Below, in pieces: positions 26,269 through 34,495 of a DNA stretch of 64,000 nucleotides. The stretch is from RPQJ01 sp963754535. GTDB taxonomy: Bacteria > Pseudomonadota > Gammaproteobacteria > Steroidobacterales > Steroidobacteraceae. Numbering within the stretch: position 1 is the stretch's first letter; each line of letters starts with the position of its first letter. The notes under the pieces are model-generated. The model was given only the letters and a program-made list of their open reading frames with translations. It was not told where the DNA came from and ran no database searches. The stretch is taken from the NCBI GenBank assembly GCA_963754535.1, contig CAVWGG010000040.1, positions 35,402 through 99,401 on the forward strand. The letters run 5' to 3'. Position numbers and translations under genes: made by a program.

Positions 26269-27267
26269 TCAGCTCAGGAACTGACGCGGCGTCTTGCCCG
26301 TCCAGCGCCGGAACGCGCGAGTGAAATTGCTCTGGTCGGCAAAGCCGAGCAGGAAGGTGATGTCGGCGAGCGTGTGCTCGCCTTGCTTCAGGTATTCGAG
26401 GGCCAGTTCGCGGCGGGTCGTGTCGAGCAGGCGCTGGTACGTAGTGCCTTCGCGGCGCAGGCGGCGCTGCAACGTGCTGGCGCTCTGGTTCAGTGCCCGC
26501 GCGATTCCATCCTGGTCGAGATCGCCTGACGGCATTGCCTTGAGCAGCAGCGAGCGAACCCGCGTTGCGGCCGAATCAGGCTCCAGTCCCTCGAGGTAGC
26601 GCGCCGCCATACGGTCGGCCTCCGCCGCCAGTTCAGGATTGCCGGTGAGCACCTGCCGCGCGGCGAGCTGAGCGTCGAACTTGATCGCGAAGTGCTCCGC
26701 TCCGTACTCCACCGGACAGCCGATTTCCTCCTGGTAGGCCGCGGCCGGCACGTCGCTCTGGTAAGGCAGGGTGACGAGCGTGGGAATGGCAGACGACCCG
26801 GCACACAGTCGAAGGATCCGGCAGACCGTGACTACCAGCGCGTCGAAGTATTGCGTGCACGGCAGGATCGTCAGTTCGGTCCGACGGGTTTCCAGGCTGG
26901 CGACCGGTCCATCGACGATCAACACGAAGCGGCCGTTGGTGCTCACCACGCTGCTGTAGCGTTCGATGCGTTGCAGGGCGGCAAGCACGCTCGTGCTGCT
27001 GACGATGCCAAGGCCCAGCGCATGGAATATGCCCGGCCGGGCGAGCTGGCCGGCGCGCAGGCCGAAGAGTGGATCCCTGGATTCCTGTGCCGCGATCGCC
27101 CACATTCTCTGGATGCGCGCCGAAGGCAACCGTTGCCCGGGACGGGCCAGCAGCTCTGGGTCAATTTCGGCACTCCGCACCAGCTCTGCGAAGTCGATAC
27201 CGTACCGCGGAAGGATGTCCTTCAACGGAGCCAGCGTCATTGCCAGTGCGGTAGGGGTATTCCACAT
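26269..27267 (-). CDS. AraC-family transcriptional regulator (OruR-like)
   Basis: 332 residues: an N-terminal sensing domain of the arabinose-binding-AraC type (LPRYGIDFAELVRSAEIDPELL; PFRDPLFGLRAG-like segment) and a C-terminal AraC DNA-binding domain with both helix-turn-helices (LDQDGIARALNQSASTLQRR and TLADITFLLGFADQSNFTRA). ATG 27267 begins the protein; upstream sequence in the frame is not protein-like. The promoter side, 27285-27320, is strikingly A+T-rich for this genome. The nearest divergent gene is the frameshifted ORF at 27414; the target is unknown. Confidence 0.92.
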   Translation of the reverse strand: MWNTPTALAMTLAPLKDILPRYGIDFAELVRSAEIDPELLARPGQRLPSARIQRMWAIAAQESRDPLFGLRAGQLARPGIFHALGLGIVSSTSVLAALQRIERYSSVVSTNGRFVLIVDGPVASLETRRTELTILPCTQYFDALVVTVCRILRLCAGSSAIPTLVTLPYQSDVPAAAYQEEIGCPVEYGAEHFAIKFDAQLAARQVLTGNPELAAEADRMAARYLEGLEPDSAATRVRSLLLKAMPSGDLDQDGIARALNQSASTLQRRLRREGTTYQRLLDTTRRELALEYLKQGEHTLADITFLLGFADQSNFTRAFRRWTGKTPRQFLS

Positions 27268-27413
27268 GCGGGTACTTATGGCTTCAAAATTTCTTAAAAA
27301 GTCCAAATAGAAAATCACATGGCACGAAAACGTCACGTTTCTGCAGCCTTCGGACCAGACGTTGCCGCCCGGCGACCAGAGACGCTGTCCCGTCGCGCCT
27401 ACACTGCCTACCC

Positions 27414-27858
27414 ATGGACGACTCGACAAGACCCGTACGAACGAGACCTGAATCGCGGGCGCCCGAGCACGCTGCAGACGATCCGGCCATGCTCGCGCTG
27501 GCGGAACTGCTCGATGCCGAGCGCACGCTCGCGACCATCGAGGAACCGCTGCTGGTGGAGCGCGCCGACGCAGGCCGGATGTGGCTCCTTTGGTTTGCCA
27601 TCGGCGCGACCGACGAGGTCTGCCGGCTTACGTCACGTCGCACCGAGACGCGAACGCAACGAGGTGTTTCGACGAGTGGTGGCCCTGATCTTCAGCGACG
27701 GCGTGCGCTCCGACGTCAATCCAGTGCTGGCGGACCGGCGGCTCATCGAACTGTTCGAGTCCGCTGGTTCCCGCGCGGTGCGGGCCTGCCTCAGTGGTGA
27801 AACTCGCCTCGGGTACTATCTTGACTCGCTGCGCACGGCAACTGGTCAGCACAGCTGA
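27414..27858 (+). pseudogene. Unknown short protein, reading frame apparently shifted once
   Basis: The frame from ATG 27414 looks coding up to about 27640 (LALAELLDAERTLATIEEP, MWLLWFAIGATDEVCRL), then turns Arg/Ser-rich. The +1 frame becomes protein-like from about 27650 to the stop at 27856-27858 (NEVFRRVVALIFSDGV, LADRRLIELFESAGSRAV). The span is 445 nt, one base over a multiple of three, so one surplus base near 27,640-27,655 would explain both. The corrected protein would be 147 residues. I do not recognise the family, so the join is inferred from residue composition only. It is followed closely by the ClpP-like gene. Confidence 0.5.
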
Positions 27859-27897
27859 GGCGAGGTGGCAGCAGTGCGGGCAGCGCTGGGCGCATCA

Positions 27898-28536
27898 ATG
27901 CAGATTCTGCTCGGGCGGACTCTGCCTGCATTGGTTCTGTCTGGGCTGATTGCAGCTCCCGCCGCGGCCGAAATACCCGCGTCGCTGCAGGTCGTGGCGG
28001 TCGCGCCGCAATACCCCGGCAGGTTGGCGGGCGACGACCGCTGGTGGATCTACCTCGATGGCCCGATCGATCCCGGCGCGACTGCGCGCGTCGTGAACCT
28101 GATTCTCGCTGAGCGCATCCCCCGCGCGATCGTCTTTCTCAATTCGCCGGGCGGCAGTCTCGTGACTGCGATGCAGCTCGGCCGCGTGCTGCGCGAGCAC
28201 GCATTCGACACGCGCGTCGGAGCGCGCACCACCAACGCGGCGCGGGCAACGGCTGGAACATGTCACAGCGCGTGTCCTTTCGTCCTTGCCGGCGGGGTCG
28301 AGCGCTCGCTCGAGCTGGGATCCGCGATCGGGTTGCACCGCGCCGAGAATCGCGTGCCTGTCAGCGACGAAGGTGCTTTTCAGCGTGTCGTCGAGGCGCA
28401 GGTGCTCGAGTACCTGGCCGAAATGAATGTGCACGCCGAAGTCGCCAACATCATGGGCGCAGTCCCGCACGACCAGATTCGCGACCTCACCGTCGACGAG
28501 GCCCTGCAGCTGAACCTGTTGAATCACGTTCACTGA
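27898..28536 (+). CDS. Periplasmic ClpP-like (COG3904-type) protein
   Basis: 212 residues from ATG 27898; GTG 27865 in the same frame follows a GAGG and is an alternative. Signal peptide (ALVLSGLIAAPAAAEIP), then a crotonase/ClpP fold: FLNSPGGSLVTAMQLGR forms the oxyanion-hole strand-turn, and CHSACPFVLAGG carries a Ser in the ClpP nucleophile position with two flanking Cys; HRAEN could give the catalytic His. Secreted proteins of this kind are usually hypothetical. A serine hydrolase role is plausible but unproven. Confidence 0.75.
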   Translation: MQILLGRTLPALVLSGLIAAPAAAEIPASLQVVAVAPQYPGRLAGDDRWWIYLDGPIDPGATARVVNLILAERIPRAIVFLNSPGGSLVTAMQLGRVLREHAFDTRVGARTTNAARATAGTCHSACPFVLAGGVERSLELGSAIGLHRAENRVPVSDEGAFQRVVEAQVLEYLAEMNVHAEVANIMGAVPHDQIRDLTVDEALQLNLLNHVH

Positions 28537-28631
28537 GTCCACGTGACGGGCCGCAACGCCGGTTGGCGGCCAGGCGACGACCCAAGTATCGTTGTCGCCA
28601 GTTGCCGCTGACATCTACCCACCGGGCTTCC

Positions 28632-29759
28632 TTGAAAAACGCAGACGTCATCGTGTTGGGCGCCGGCATGGCCGGCGCTTCCGTCGCCGCTGAACTGGCA
28701 CCGGGTCGTCGCGTGATCCTGCTCGAAACGGAAGACCAACCGGGCTTGCATGCCACCGGGCGGTCGGCGGCGATGTTTTTCGAGAGCTACGGCAATGCGA
28801 CGGTTCGCGCGCTGACGCGAGCCAGTCGACGGTTTCTCGACCATCCACCGGCTGGATTTGCCGATGCGCCGTTGCTCAGTCCCCGCGGTGCCGTGTTCGT
28901 TGCGGACGCACCCAGGCTTTTCCTGCTCGAGGCGATGCTCGAAGCCGATCCCGCTGCGTGCGACTTTCGTCCGCTCGATGCGGCCGAGGCTCGTGATCAG
29001 TGCCCACTGCTCAGTGATGACTGGGTCGCGGGTGGCTTGCTCGACGAAACCGGTCATGACATGGACGTTGCGGCGATCCACCTCGGTTACCTGAGGACGG
29101 GTCGGCATGCAGGCATGCAGCTCGTTACGGGCGCCGGCGAGACCCGGATCGAGCGCGTCGGCGACGTGTGGCAGGTTCGCACGCGCGTCGGAATCTTTGC
29201 GGCTCCCGTGCTCGTGAACGCCACCGGTGCCTGGGCCGACCTGGTTGCGAAGCAGGCCGGTGTGCGCCCGATCGGATTGCAGCCGCTGCGCAGGACGGCC
29301 GTGCTGATTGCGGCACCGGCCGGATACGATATCGCGCGCTGGCCGATGGTCATAGACGTCGAGGAAGAGTTCTACTTCAAGCCGGACGCGGGCAAGCTCC
29401 TGCTGTCGCCAGCCAACGAAGACCCGATGGCTCCGTGCGATGCATTTCCAGACGACATCGACGTCGCCATCGCGGTGGATCGGTTCGAGAACGCGACCAG
29501 CATGCGGGTCGACCGGGTGGGCCACAGCTGGGCCGGCTTGCGCAGCTTCGTTGCCGACCGTTCTCCCGTCGCCGGTTACGACGCGGAGGCTCCGGGATTT
29601 TTCTGGCTCGCAGGGCAGGGCGGATACGGAATCCAGATGGCTCCTGCGCTGGCCCGCGCCGCGGCAGCACTGGTCACCGGCGGGCCCTTGCCTGCAGATA
29701 TCACGGACCAGGGCGTCAGCGAGCGGGAGTTATCGCCCGCGCGGCTCGTCGCCCGCTGA
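28632..29759 (+). CDS. FAD-dependent oxidoreductase (DadA/glycine oxidase family)
   Basis: 375 residues from TTG 28632, immediately before the FAD-binding motif VIVLGAGMAGASVAAEL, so little can be missing. Typical DAO-family features follow: ATGRSAAMFFESYG after the Rossmann fold, substrate region DETGHDMDVAAIH, second FAD contact VNATGAWAD, and C-terminal AGQGGYGIQMAPALARAAA. It would oxidise an amine or amino acid to imine with FAD. The substrate is unknown. The dehalogenase gene starts 17 bp downstream on the same strand, so they may be co-transcribed. Confidence 0.85.
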   Translation: MKNADVIVLGAGMAGASVAAELAPGRRVILLETEDQPGLHATGRSAAMFFESYGNATVRALTRASRRFLDHPPAGFADAPLLSPRGAVFVADAPRLFLLEAMLEADPAACDFRPLDAAEARDQCPLLSDDWVAGGLLDETGHDMDVAAIHLGYLRTGRHAGMQLVTGAGETRIERVGDVWQVRTRVGIFAAPVLVNATGAWADLVAKQAGVRPIGLQPLRRTAVLIAAPAGYDIARWPMVIDVEEEFYFKPDAGKLLLSPANEDPMAPCDAFPDDIDVAIAVDRFENATSMRVDRVGHSWAGLRSFVADRSPVAGYDAEAPGFFWLAGQGGYGIQMAPALARAAAALVTGGPLPADITDQGVSERELSPARLVAR

Positions 29760-29776
29760 ATCGAGAGGACACGACG

Positions 29777-30685
29777 ATGGCATCTTCGGCACCGGAGTTC
29801 CTGCGCACGCCGGACGAGCGTTTCGACGGCTTGCCGGGCTACCCTTACGCTCCGCATTACGCCGGTAACCTGCCGGGCTTCGAAGGTCTGCGCATGCATT
29901 ATCTGGACGAAGGTCCGTGTGATGCAGGCCAGGTGTTCCTGTGCCTGCACGGTCAGCCCACCTGGAGCTACCTCTATCGACGCATGCTGCCCGTATTCGT
30001 CGAGTCTGGCGCACGCGTAGTCGCGCCTGACCTGTTCGGCTTCGGGCGCTCGGACAAACCCGTCGACGATGCCTGGTACACGTTCACGCGGCATCGCGAT
30101 TCGCTGCAGGCGTTCGTGCGCTCGCTCGACTTGCGCAACGTAACGCTCGTCTGCCAGGACTGGGGCGGAATCCTCGGCCTGACTTTGCCGCTGGACGATC
30201 CGCAGCGCTTCGAGCGGTTGCTCGTCATGAACACGGTGCTGGCCACGGGCGGGCAGTCACTTGGCGAGGGCTTCCTCGCCTGGCGCGCATGGGTCAATGC
30301 GAACCCGGACCTGCGCATAGGCGCGTTGATGAAGCGCAGTTGCCGGCACCTGACGGAAAAAGAGACGGCAGCGTATGACGCGCCCTTCCCGGACCAGCGG
30401 TTCAAGGCCGGTGCCCGCCGTTTCCCCAATCTCGTGTGCGATCATCCGGAGGCCGACGGCGCCGAGGTGTCGCGGGCTGCGGCGCGCTGGTGGCGCGACG
30501 AGTGGCGGGGCCAGGCGTTCATGGCCATCGGCATGCAGGACACCGTGATTCCACCGCCCGCCATGCACGCGCTGCAACGGCTGATCCGGAATTGCCCGCC
30601 GCCAGTAGAAGTCACCGAGGCCGGGCACTTCGTGCAGGAATGGGGCGAAGGCATCGCGCGGGCGGCGCTTGCCAGCTTCGGCTGA
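29777..30685 (+). CDS. Haloalkane dehalogenase-like alpha/beta hydrolase
   Basis: 302 residues, matching subfamily HLD-I (DhlA/DhmA) in size and motifs: oxyanion region HGQPTWSYLYRRM, nucleophile elbow VCQDWGG with Asp128 (rather than Ser) and the halide-binding Trp129 beside it, and catalytic His in TEAGHFVQEWGE. The Asp nucleophile with adjacent Trp is the hallmark of haloalkane dehalogenases rather than esterases. It would convert haloalkanes to alcohols plus halide. ATG 29777 follows GAGAGGA. Upstream neighbour is the DadA-like oxidase. Confidence 0.87.
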   Translation: MASSAPEFLRTPDERFDGLPGYPYAPHYAGNLPGFEGLRMHYLDEGPCDAGQVFLCLHGQPTWSYLYRRMLPVFVESGARVVAPDLFGFGRSDKPVDDAWYTFTRHRDSLQAFVRSLDLRNVTLVCQDWGGILGLTLPLDDPQRFERLLVMNTVLATGGQSLGEGFLAWRAWVNANPDLRIGALMKRSCRHLTEKETAAYDAPFPDQRFKAGARRFPNLVCDHPEADGAEVSRAAARWWRDEWRGQAFMAIGMQDTVIPPPAMHALQRLIRNCPPPVEVTEAGHFVQEWGEGIARAALASFG

Positions 30686-30692
30686 GCGTCGT

Positions 30693-31121
30693 CTAGCTCG
30701 ACAGGTGCAGCACCACCTGACGGGCGTGGGCTCGGTGCCGATGTTCGAACAGATAAATGCCTTGCCACTGACCGAGCGCCAGCCGGCCGTTCATCACCGG
30801 AATCGAAAGCGAGGTCGCGGTCAGCGCGGCCTTGATGTGACCGGGCATGTCGTCGGTGCCCTCGGCGCCGTGCCGGACCCACTGCATCGACGGGTCGTCC
30901 GCGGGTGGCACGAGCCGCCCGAAGAACTCGTCGAGGTCGCGGCGTACATCCGGGTCGGCGTTTTCCTGGATCAGCAGCGAGCACGAGGTGTGCTGCACGA
31001 ACAGGGTCACCAGACCCTGCTCGACGCCACTGTTCTGCACGAAGTTGGCAACGTCGGCGGTGAAATCGTGAAGTCCTGCGCCCGGTGTGCGGACCGTGAG
31101 AACCATCTGCATGTGTTTCAT
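30693..31121 (-). CDS. yjbQ: YjbQ/UPF0047 family protein
   Basis: 142 residues, the normal length for the family. Signatures LVTLFVQHTSCSLLIQENAD and the C-terminal LGQWQGIYLFEHR match YjbQ, which has weak thiamine-phosphate synthase activity and a conserved metal-binding site of unknown physiological use. ATG 31121 overlaps the stop of the YbaY gene by 4 bp (ATGA), so translation is coupled. Confidence 0.92.
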   Translation of the reverse strand: MKHMQMVLTVRTPGAGLHDFTADVANFVQNSGVEQGLVTLFVQHTSCSLLIQENADPDVRRDLDEFFGRLVPPADDPSMQWVRHGAEGTDDMPGHIKAALTATSLSIPVMNGRLALGQWQGIYLFEHRHRAHARQVVLHLSS

Positions 31122-31552
31122 TTGATCCGTCGCAGCACGATGTCCACACGGCTGGGCGCATCGCGCGTAATGACGGGGTTCATGGTGTCGCTGATGAACA
31201 GCAGTTTGCCGTCATCCTCGATCCTCGCCTGTACCGCGTAGGTGCGGGACGGCAGGATGCGCGACGCGTCGTACGCGAGCGCGAATTCGAAGGGAACCTG
31301 TCGTCCTTCCGTGCGGATGACCTGCTCGGTGATCAGCACCGAAGGTGCGTCGGCCAGCGAAACATCCACCAGCCTGACGGTGACCACCGCCGTTGGCGGC
31401 AACGCGATGCGCTCACGGTACGTCACCGAACCCATCACCTGGCTCGTGGTTGGGCCGCCGCCAGACCCGGGTACGACCTGTGCGTGGGAGCAACCGGCAA
31501 GCAGCAGCACGAGGCTCAGCAGGCCACGCGACAGGGGTTTCGAATCGTTCAT
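31118..31552 (-). CDS. YbaY-family lipoprotein
   Basis: 144 residues: lipoprotein signal with lipobox LLAGC then SHAQ, followed by a YbaY domain (VMGSVTYRERIALPPTAVVTVRL, VPFEFALAYD, YAVQARIEDDGKLLF). YbaY-type lipoproteins have a glycan- or lipid-associated beta-sandwich with no assigned enzyme activity. It is the first gene of a two-gene operon with yjbQ and lies 23 bp beyond the LysR gene stop at 31576 on the same strand, so readthrough from LysR is possible. Confidence 0.9.
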   Translation of the reverse strand: MNDSKPLSRGLLSLVLLLAGCSHAQVVPGSGGGPTTSQVMGSVTYRERIALPPTAVVTVRLVDVSLADAPSVLITEQVIRTEGRQVPFEFALAYDASRILPSRTYAVQARIEDDGKLLFISDTMNPVITRDAPSRVDIVLRRIK

Positions 31553-31575
31553 GAATGCTCCAGATATCGACTCTG

Positions 31576-32619
31576 TCAGCCTCTTCGGCTCCGGCCCGCG
31601 ACCGTCCGCTTCTTGCGCGGCGCGGCGCCTGTCCTGCGCGTTTGCCGGCGACTGCTTTCCGGGCCATACGCTTCGCGCAATCTATGCTCGAGCCGGGTCG
31701 CTTCGTCTTCGGCTTCGAGCACGAAGGCGCGCAGCGTTTCCGCGGTTTGCGTCCACGGCCGGCCCCGCAGGCTGACGACGCCGTATTGCAGGTGCATCCA
31801 CGGCTCCGTGGCCAGCAACTTGAAGCGCCCGCTGTCGAGGTCCTCCGCGATGCAGGGCAGGATCGAAGCCGACACGACATCCGAAGCCGCGACGATGCGC
31901 TTCACCGGCGCAAGACCATTGCAGACGATCGCGGGAAAGGGCCGCGCGGATGGCAGTCGCGACGAACCTTCGCGGTGCGCCGCCAGCATAGGATCGAGCA
32001 CTCGCGGAGGGATTCGCGAAGGAGTGGCGAAGGGCCAGCTCATCACGTCGGCCGCCCGAATCGTCGCGCTGCTTGCCGCCAGGGGGTGGTCGGCGCGTGC
32101 AAAGAAGTACACGGGGTGTCGCACGGGCATCGGCACCACGTCGAGGTCCGGTTCGCGCGCGAGCAGGCTGGTTTCTGCCACGAAAAAATCCAGTGTCCGG
32201 CTGCGCAACTGGTGGACGAGGTCGTCCCAGTCGCCTGAGTGCAGTTGTACGCTGACTTGTGGAAACTGCTCGACGAAGCGCGCCACCGCCGGACCCAGGA
32301 ACGAGTCCGTCGGGTACGGGCCGCCGCCGACGTCCACCCGCCCCGTGCGCATCGCCGCATGACCTATAGCCTCGCCCTCGAGTTCGTCCGCCATGCGCAG
32401 CAGGTCGCGCGCGCGTTCGATGTACAGCCGGCCGAGATCGGTGGGCACGACGCCGGCGGCGGAGCGCAGGAACAGGCTGCTGCCGAACCGGCGCTCGAGG
32501 TTCTGGATGCTGCGTGAGAGCGCGGGCTGGCTGATATGCAGCGCGGCCGACGCCCGCACGAAACTGCCGTGTTCGGCCAGCGCGACGACCTGGCGCAATT
32601 GCTGGAGCTCGAGGGCCAT
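31576..32619 (-). CDS. LysR-family regulator, divergent from sulfatase
   Basis: 347 residues: N-terminal winged helix (LRQVVALAEHGSFVRASAAL, HISQPALSRSIQNLERRFG) and a two-lobe effector domain (about 90-300). The C-terminus carries an unusual tail of about 30 residues rich in Arg, Lys and Ser (SSRRQTRRTG, RKKRTVAGRSRRG) not normally found in LysR proteins. ATG 32619 starts MALELQQLRQ, the usual LysR opening. Divergent placement and a T-N11-A palindrome 9 bp upstream suggest autoregulation and control of the sulfatase gene. Confidence 0.9.
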   Translation of the reverse strand: MALELQQLRQVVALAEHGSFVRASAALHISQPALSRSIQNLERRFGSSLFLRSAAGVVPTDLGRLYIERARDLLRMADELEGEAIGHAAMRTGRVDVGGGPYPTDSFLGPAVARFVEQFPQVSVQLHSGDWDDLVHQLRSRTLDFFVAETSLLAREPDLDVVPMPVRHPVYFFARADHPLAASSATIRAADVMSWPFATPSRIPPRVLDPMLAAHREGSSRLPSARPFPAIVCNGLAPVKRIVAASDVVSASILPCIAEDLDSGRFKLLATEPWMHLQYGVVSLRGRPWTQTAETLRAFVLEAEDEATRLEHRLREAYGPESSRRQTRRTGAAPRKKRTVAGRSRRG

Positions 32620-32627
32620 GCGTGGAG

Positions 32628-32644
32628 GATATACCTTCGATATC
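32628..32644. promoter_or_regulatory. Candidate LysR operator (T-N11-A palindrome)
   Basis: GATAT (32628-32632), 7-nt spacer, ATATC (32640-32644): a perfect 5-bp inverted repeat that places T32630 and A32642 eleven bases apart, the LysR-type T-N11-A box. It stands 9 bp from the LysR start, in the 151-bp divergent gap to the sulfatase gene. Confidence 0.5.
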
Positions 32645-32770
32645 AAACATGCATTGGACACATGGCTCGGACTGAGTCACTTTACGCGCCGGGCTCGCCG
32701 GCGAGTCCTCGGGACACTGTACCCGGCCAAAACAGAAGTCACTTTCAGGACGGGTGGGGACCCAAACGAC

Positions 32771-34315
32771 ATGCAACAGAAATTCGCAGGAGTTTTCAGC
32801 GCCGCGTTGGTCGCGGTGCTGGGCGTGCTGGGCGGACCCGCCCAGGCACAGACACAGAAGCCCAACATCCTGGTCATCTGGGGTGACGACATCGGTGGCT
32901 TCAACATCAGCGCGTACAACCGCGGCATGATGGGTTACAAGACGCCCAACATCGACAGCATCGCCAGCGAAGGCGCGTTGTTCACCGACTGGTACGGCCA
33001 GCAGAGCTGCACCGCCGGCCGCGCCGCGTTCATCACTGGCCAGTCGCCGATCCGTACGGGCCTGACTAAGGTGGGCCTGCCGGGCGCGCCGGAAGGCATG
33101 AAGGCCGAGGACCCGACAATCGCCACGCTGCTCAAGGCGCAGGGCTACGTCACCGGCCAGTTCGGCAAGAACCACCTCGGCGACCGCGATGAGATGCTGC
33201 CGACGGCGCATGGCTTCGACGAGTTCTTCGGCAACCTCTATCATCTCAACGCGGAAGAAGAGCCGGAGAACCCGGACTACTTCAAGAACCCGGAGTTGAA
33301 GAAGAAGTTCGGCCCGCGTGGCGTCATCCACAGCTTCGCCGACGGCCGCATCACGGACACGGGTCCGCTGACGAAGAAGCGCATGGAGACGATCGACGAC
33401 GAAGTCACGGCCAAGGCGCTCGACTTCATGGAACGCTCCGCGAAGTCCGGCAAGCCGTTCTTCCTGTGGTGGAACTCCACTCGCATGCACATCTTCACGC
33501 ATCTGAAGGCAGAGTCGGTGGGCAAGACGGGCCAGGGTCTCTATGCAGACGGCATGGCCGAGCACGACCTCGCCGTGGGCCAGGTGCTGGCCAAGCTCAA
33601 GGCGCTGGGCCTCGAGCAAAACACTATCGTCATGTACTCGACCGACAACGGCGCCGAGACGTTCACGTGGCCGGATGGCGGCACGACGATGTTCAAGGGT
33701 GAGAAGAATACCCAGTGGGAAGGCGGTTACCGCGTCCCGACGATGATCAAGTGGCCGGGCGTCATCAAGCCGGGCACCGTGATCAACGAAATCGGCGCGC
33801 ACGAAGACATGCTGACCACGTTCCTGGCCGCAGCCGGCGACAAGACCGTGACTGCGGACCTGCTCAAGGGTCGCAAGATCGGCAAGATGAACTACAAGGT
33901 TCACCTCGACGGCTACGATCTCGGCCCGGCGTTCCGTGGCGAGTCCGCGTGGCCGCGCAATGAGTTCATCTACTGGACGGACGACGGCAGCGTTGCCGCC
34001 CTGCGCTACGGTGACTGGAAGATCACGTTCCTCGAACAGGAAGGCGAAGGTCTCGAGGTCTGGCAGAAGCCGTTCACGCAGCTGCGCGCGCCGAAGATCA
34101 CGAACCTGCGCATGGATCCGTTCGAGCGTGCCGACGAGGAACACGCGATCGGCTACCAGCGCTGGTACCTCGAGCACATGTTCATGATCGCGCCGGCTGG
34201 CGGTTACGTGGGCCAGTGGCTCCAGAGCTTCAAGGACTTCCCGCCGCGGCAGAAGCCAGGCAGCTTCAACCTTGATCGCGTCATGGAAGCGGTGACCGCC
34301 GGTTCGAAGCAGTAA
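32771..34315 (+). CDS. Type I (formylglycine) arylsulfatase, secreted
   Basis: 514 residues. Signal peptide 1-26 ends GPAQAQ. Metal ligands GDD (39-40) and STDNGAE, and the active-site signature C80-T-A-G-R at CTAGRAAFITGQ, the Cys that must be converted to formylglycine. Remaining parts fit the alkaline-phosphatase-like sulfatase fold. It hydrolyses sulfate esters in the periplasm. No formylglycine-generating enzyme or anSME is in this window, so maturation must be supplied elsewhere. A bipartite hairpin with a T-run follows the stop. Confidence 0.93.
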   Translation: MQQKFAGVFSAALVAVLGVLGGPAQAQTQKPNILVIWGDDIGGFNISAYNRGMMGYKTPNIDSIASEGALFTDWYGQQSCTAGRAAFITGQSPIRTGLTKVGLPGAPEGMKAEDPTIATLLKAQGYVTGQFGKNHLGDRDEMLPTAHGFDEFFGNLYHLNAEEEPENPDYFKNPELKKKFGPRGVIHSFADGRITDTGPLTKKRMETIDDEVTAKALDFMERSAKSGKPFFLWWNSTRMHIFTHLKAESVGKTGQGLYADGMAEHDLAVGQVLAKLKALGLEQNTIVMYSTDNGAETFTWPDGGTTMFKGEKNTQWEGGYRVPTMIKWPGVIKPGTVINEIGAHEDMLTTFLAAAGDKTVTADLLKGRKIGKMNYKVHLDGYDLGPAFRGESAWPRNEFIYWTDDGSVAALRYGDWKITFLEQEGEGLEVWQKPFTQLRAPKITNLRMDPFERADEEHAIGYQRWYLEHMFMIAPAGGYVGQWLQSFKDFPPRQKPGSFNLDRVMEAVTAGSKQ

Positions 34316-34341
34316 GCCGACCGCCGCTGCGCTGAAAAACT

Positions 34342-34421
34342 CCACGGCGCCCGTGAGGGAGCCGCCTGCATTCCCACCCCCCGCAGGCGGTTTCCCGAGC
34401 GGAGCGCCGTGGTTTCGTTTT
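34342..34421 (+). terminator. Nested intrinsic terminator after sulfatase gene
   Basis: An outer stem CCACGGCGC (34342-34350) pairs with GCGCCGTGG (34404-34412) and is followed by TTTCGTTTT; an inner stem CCGCCTGC (34362-34369) pairs with GCAGGCGG (34383-34390), followed by TTT. Both fit intrinsic termination in the + direction and separate the sulfatase from the porin. The rest of 34316-34495 holds the porin promoter and ribosome site (CTGGAG). Confidence 0.75.
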
Positions 34422-34495
34422 GACCTGCACGATGAGCGCGCGTCCGGACAACAGCATCCCAGCGACAACAAGAAAGGTGAACTGGAGATTTCGTG

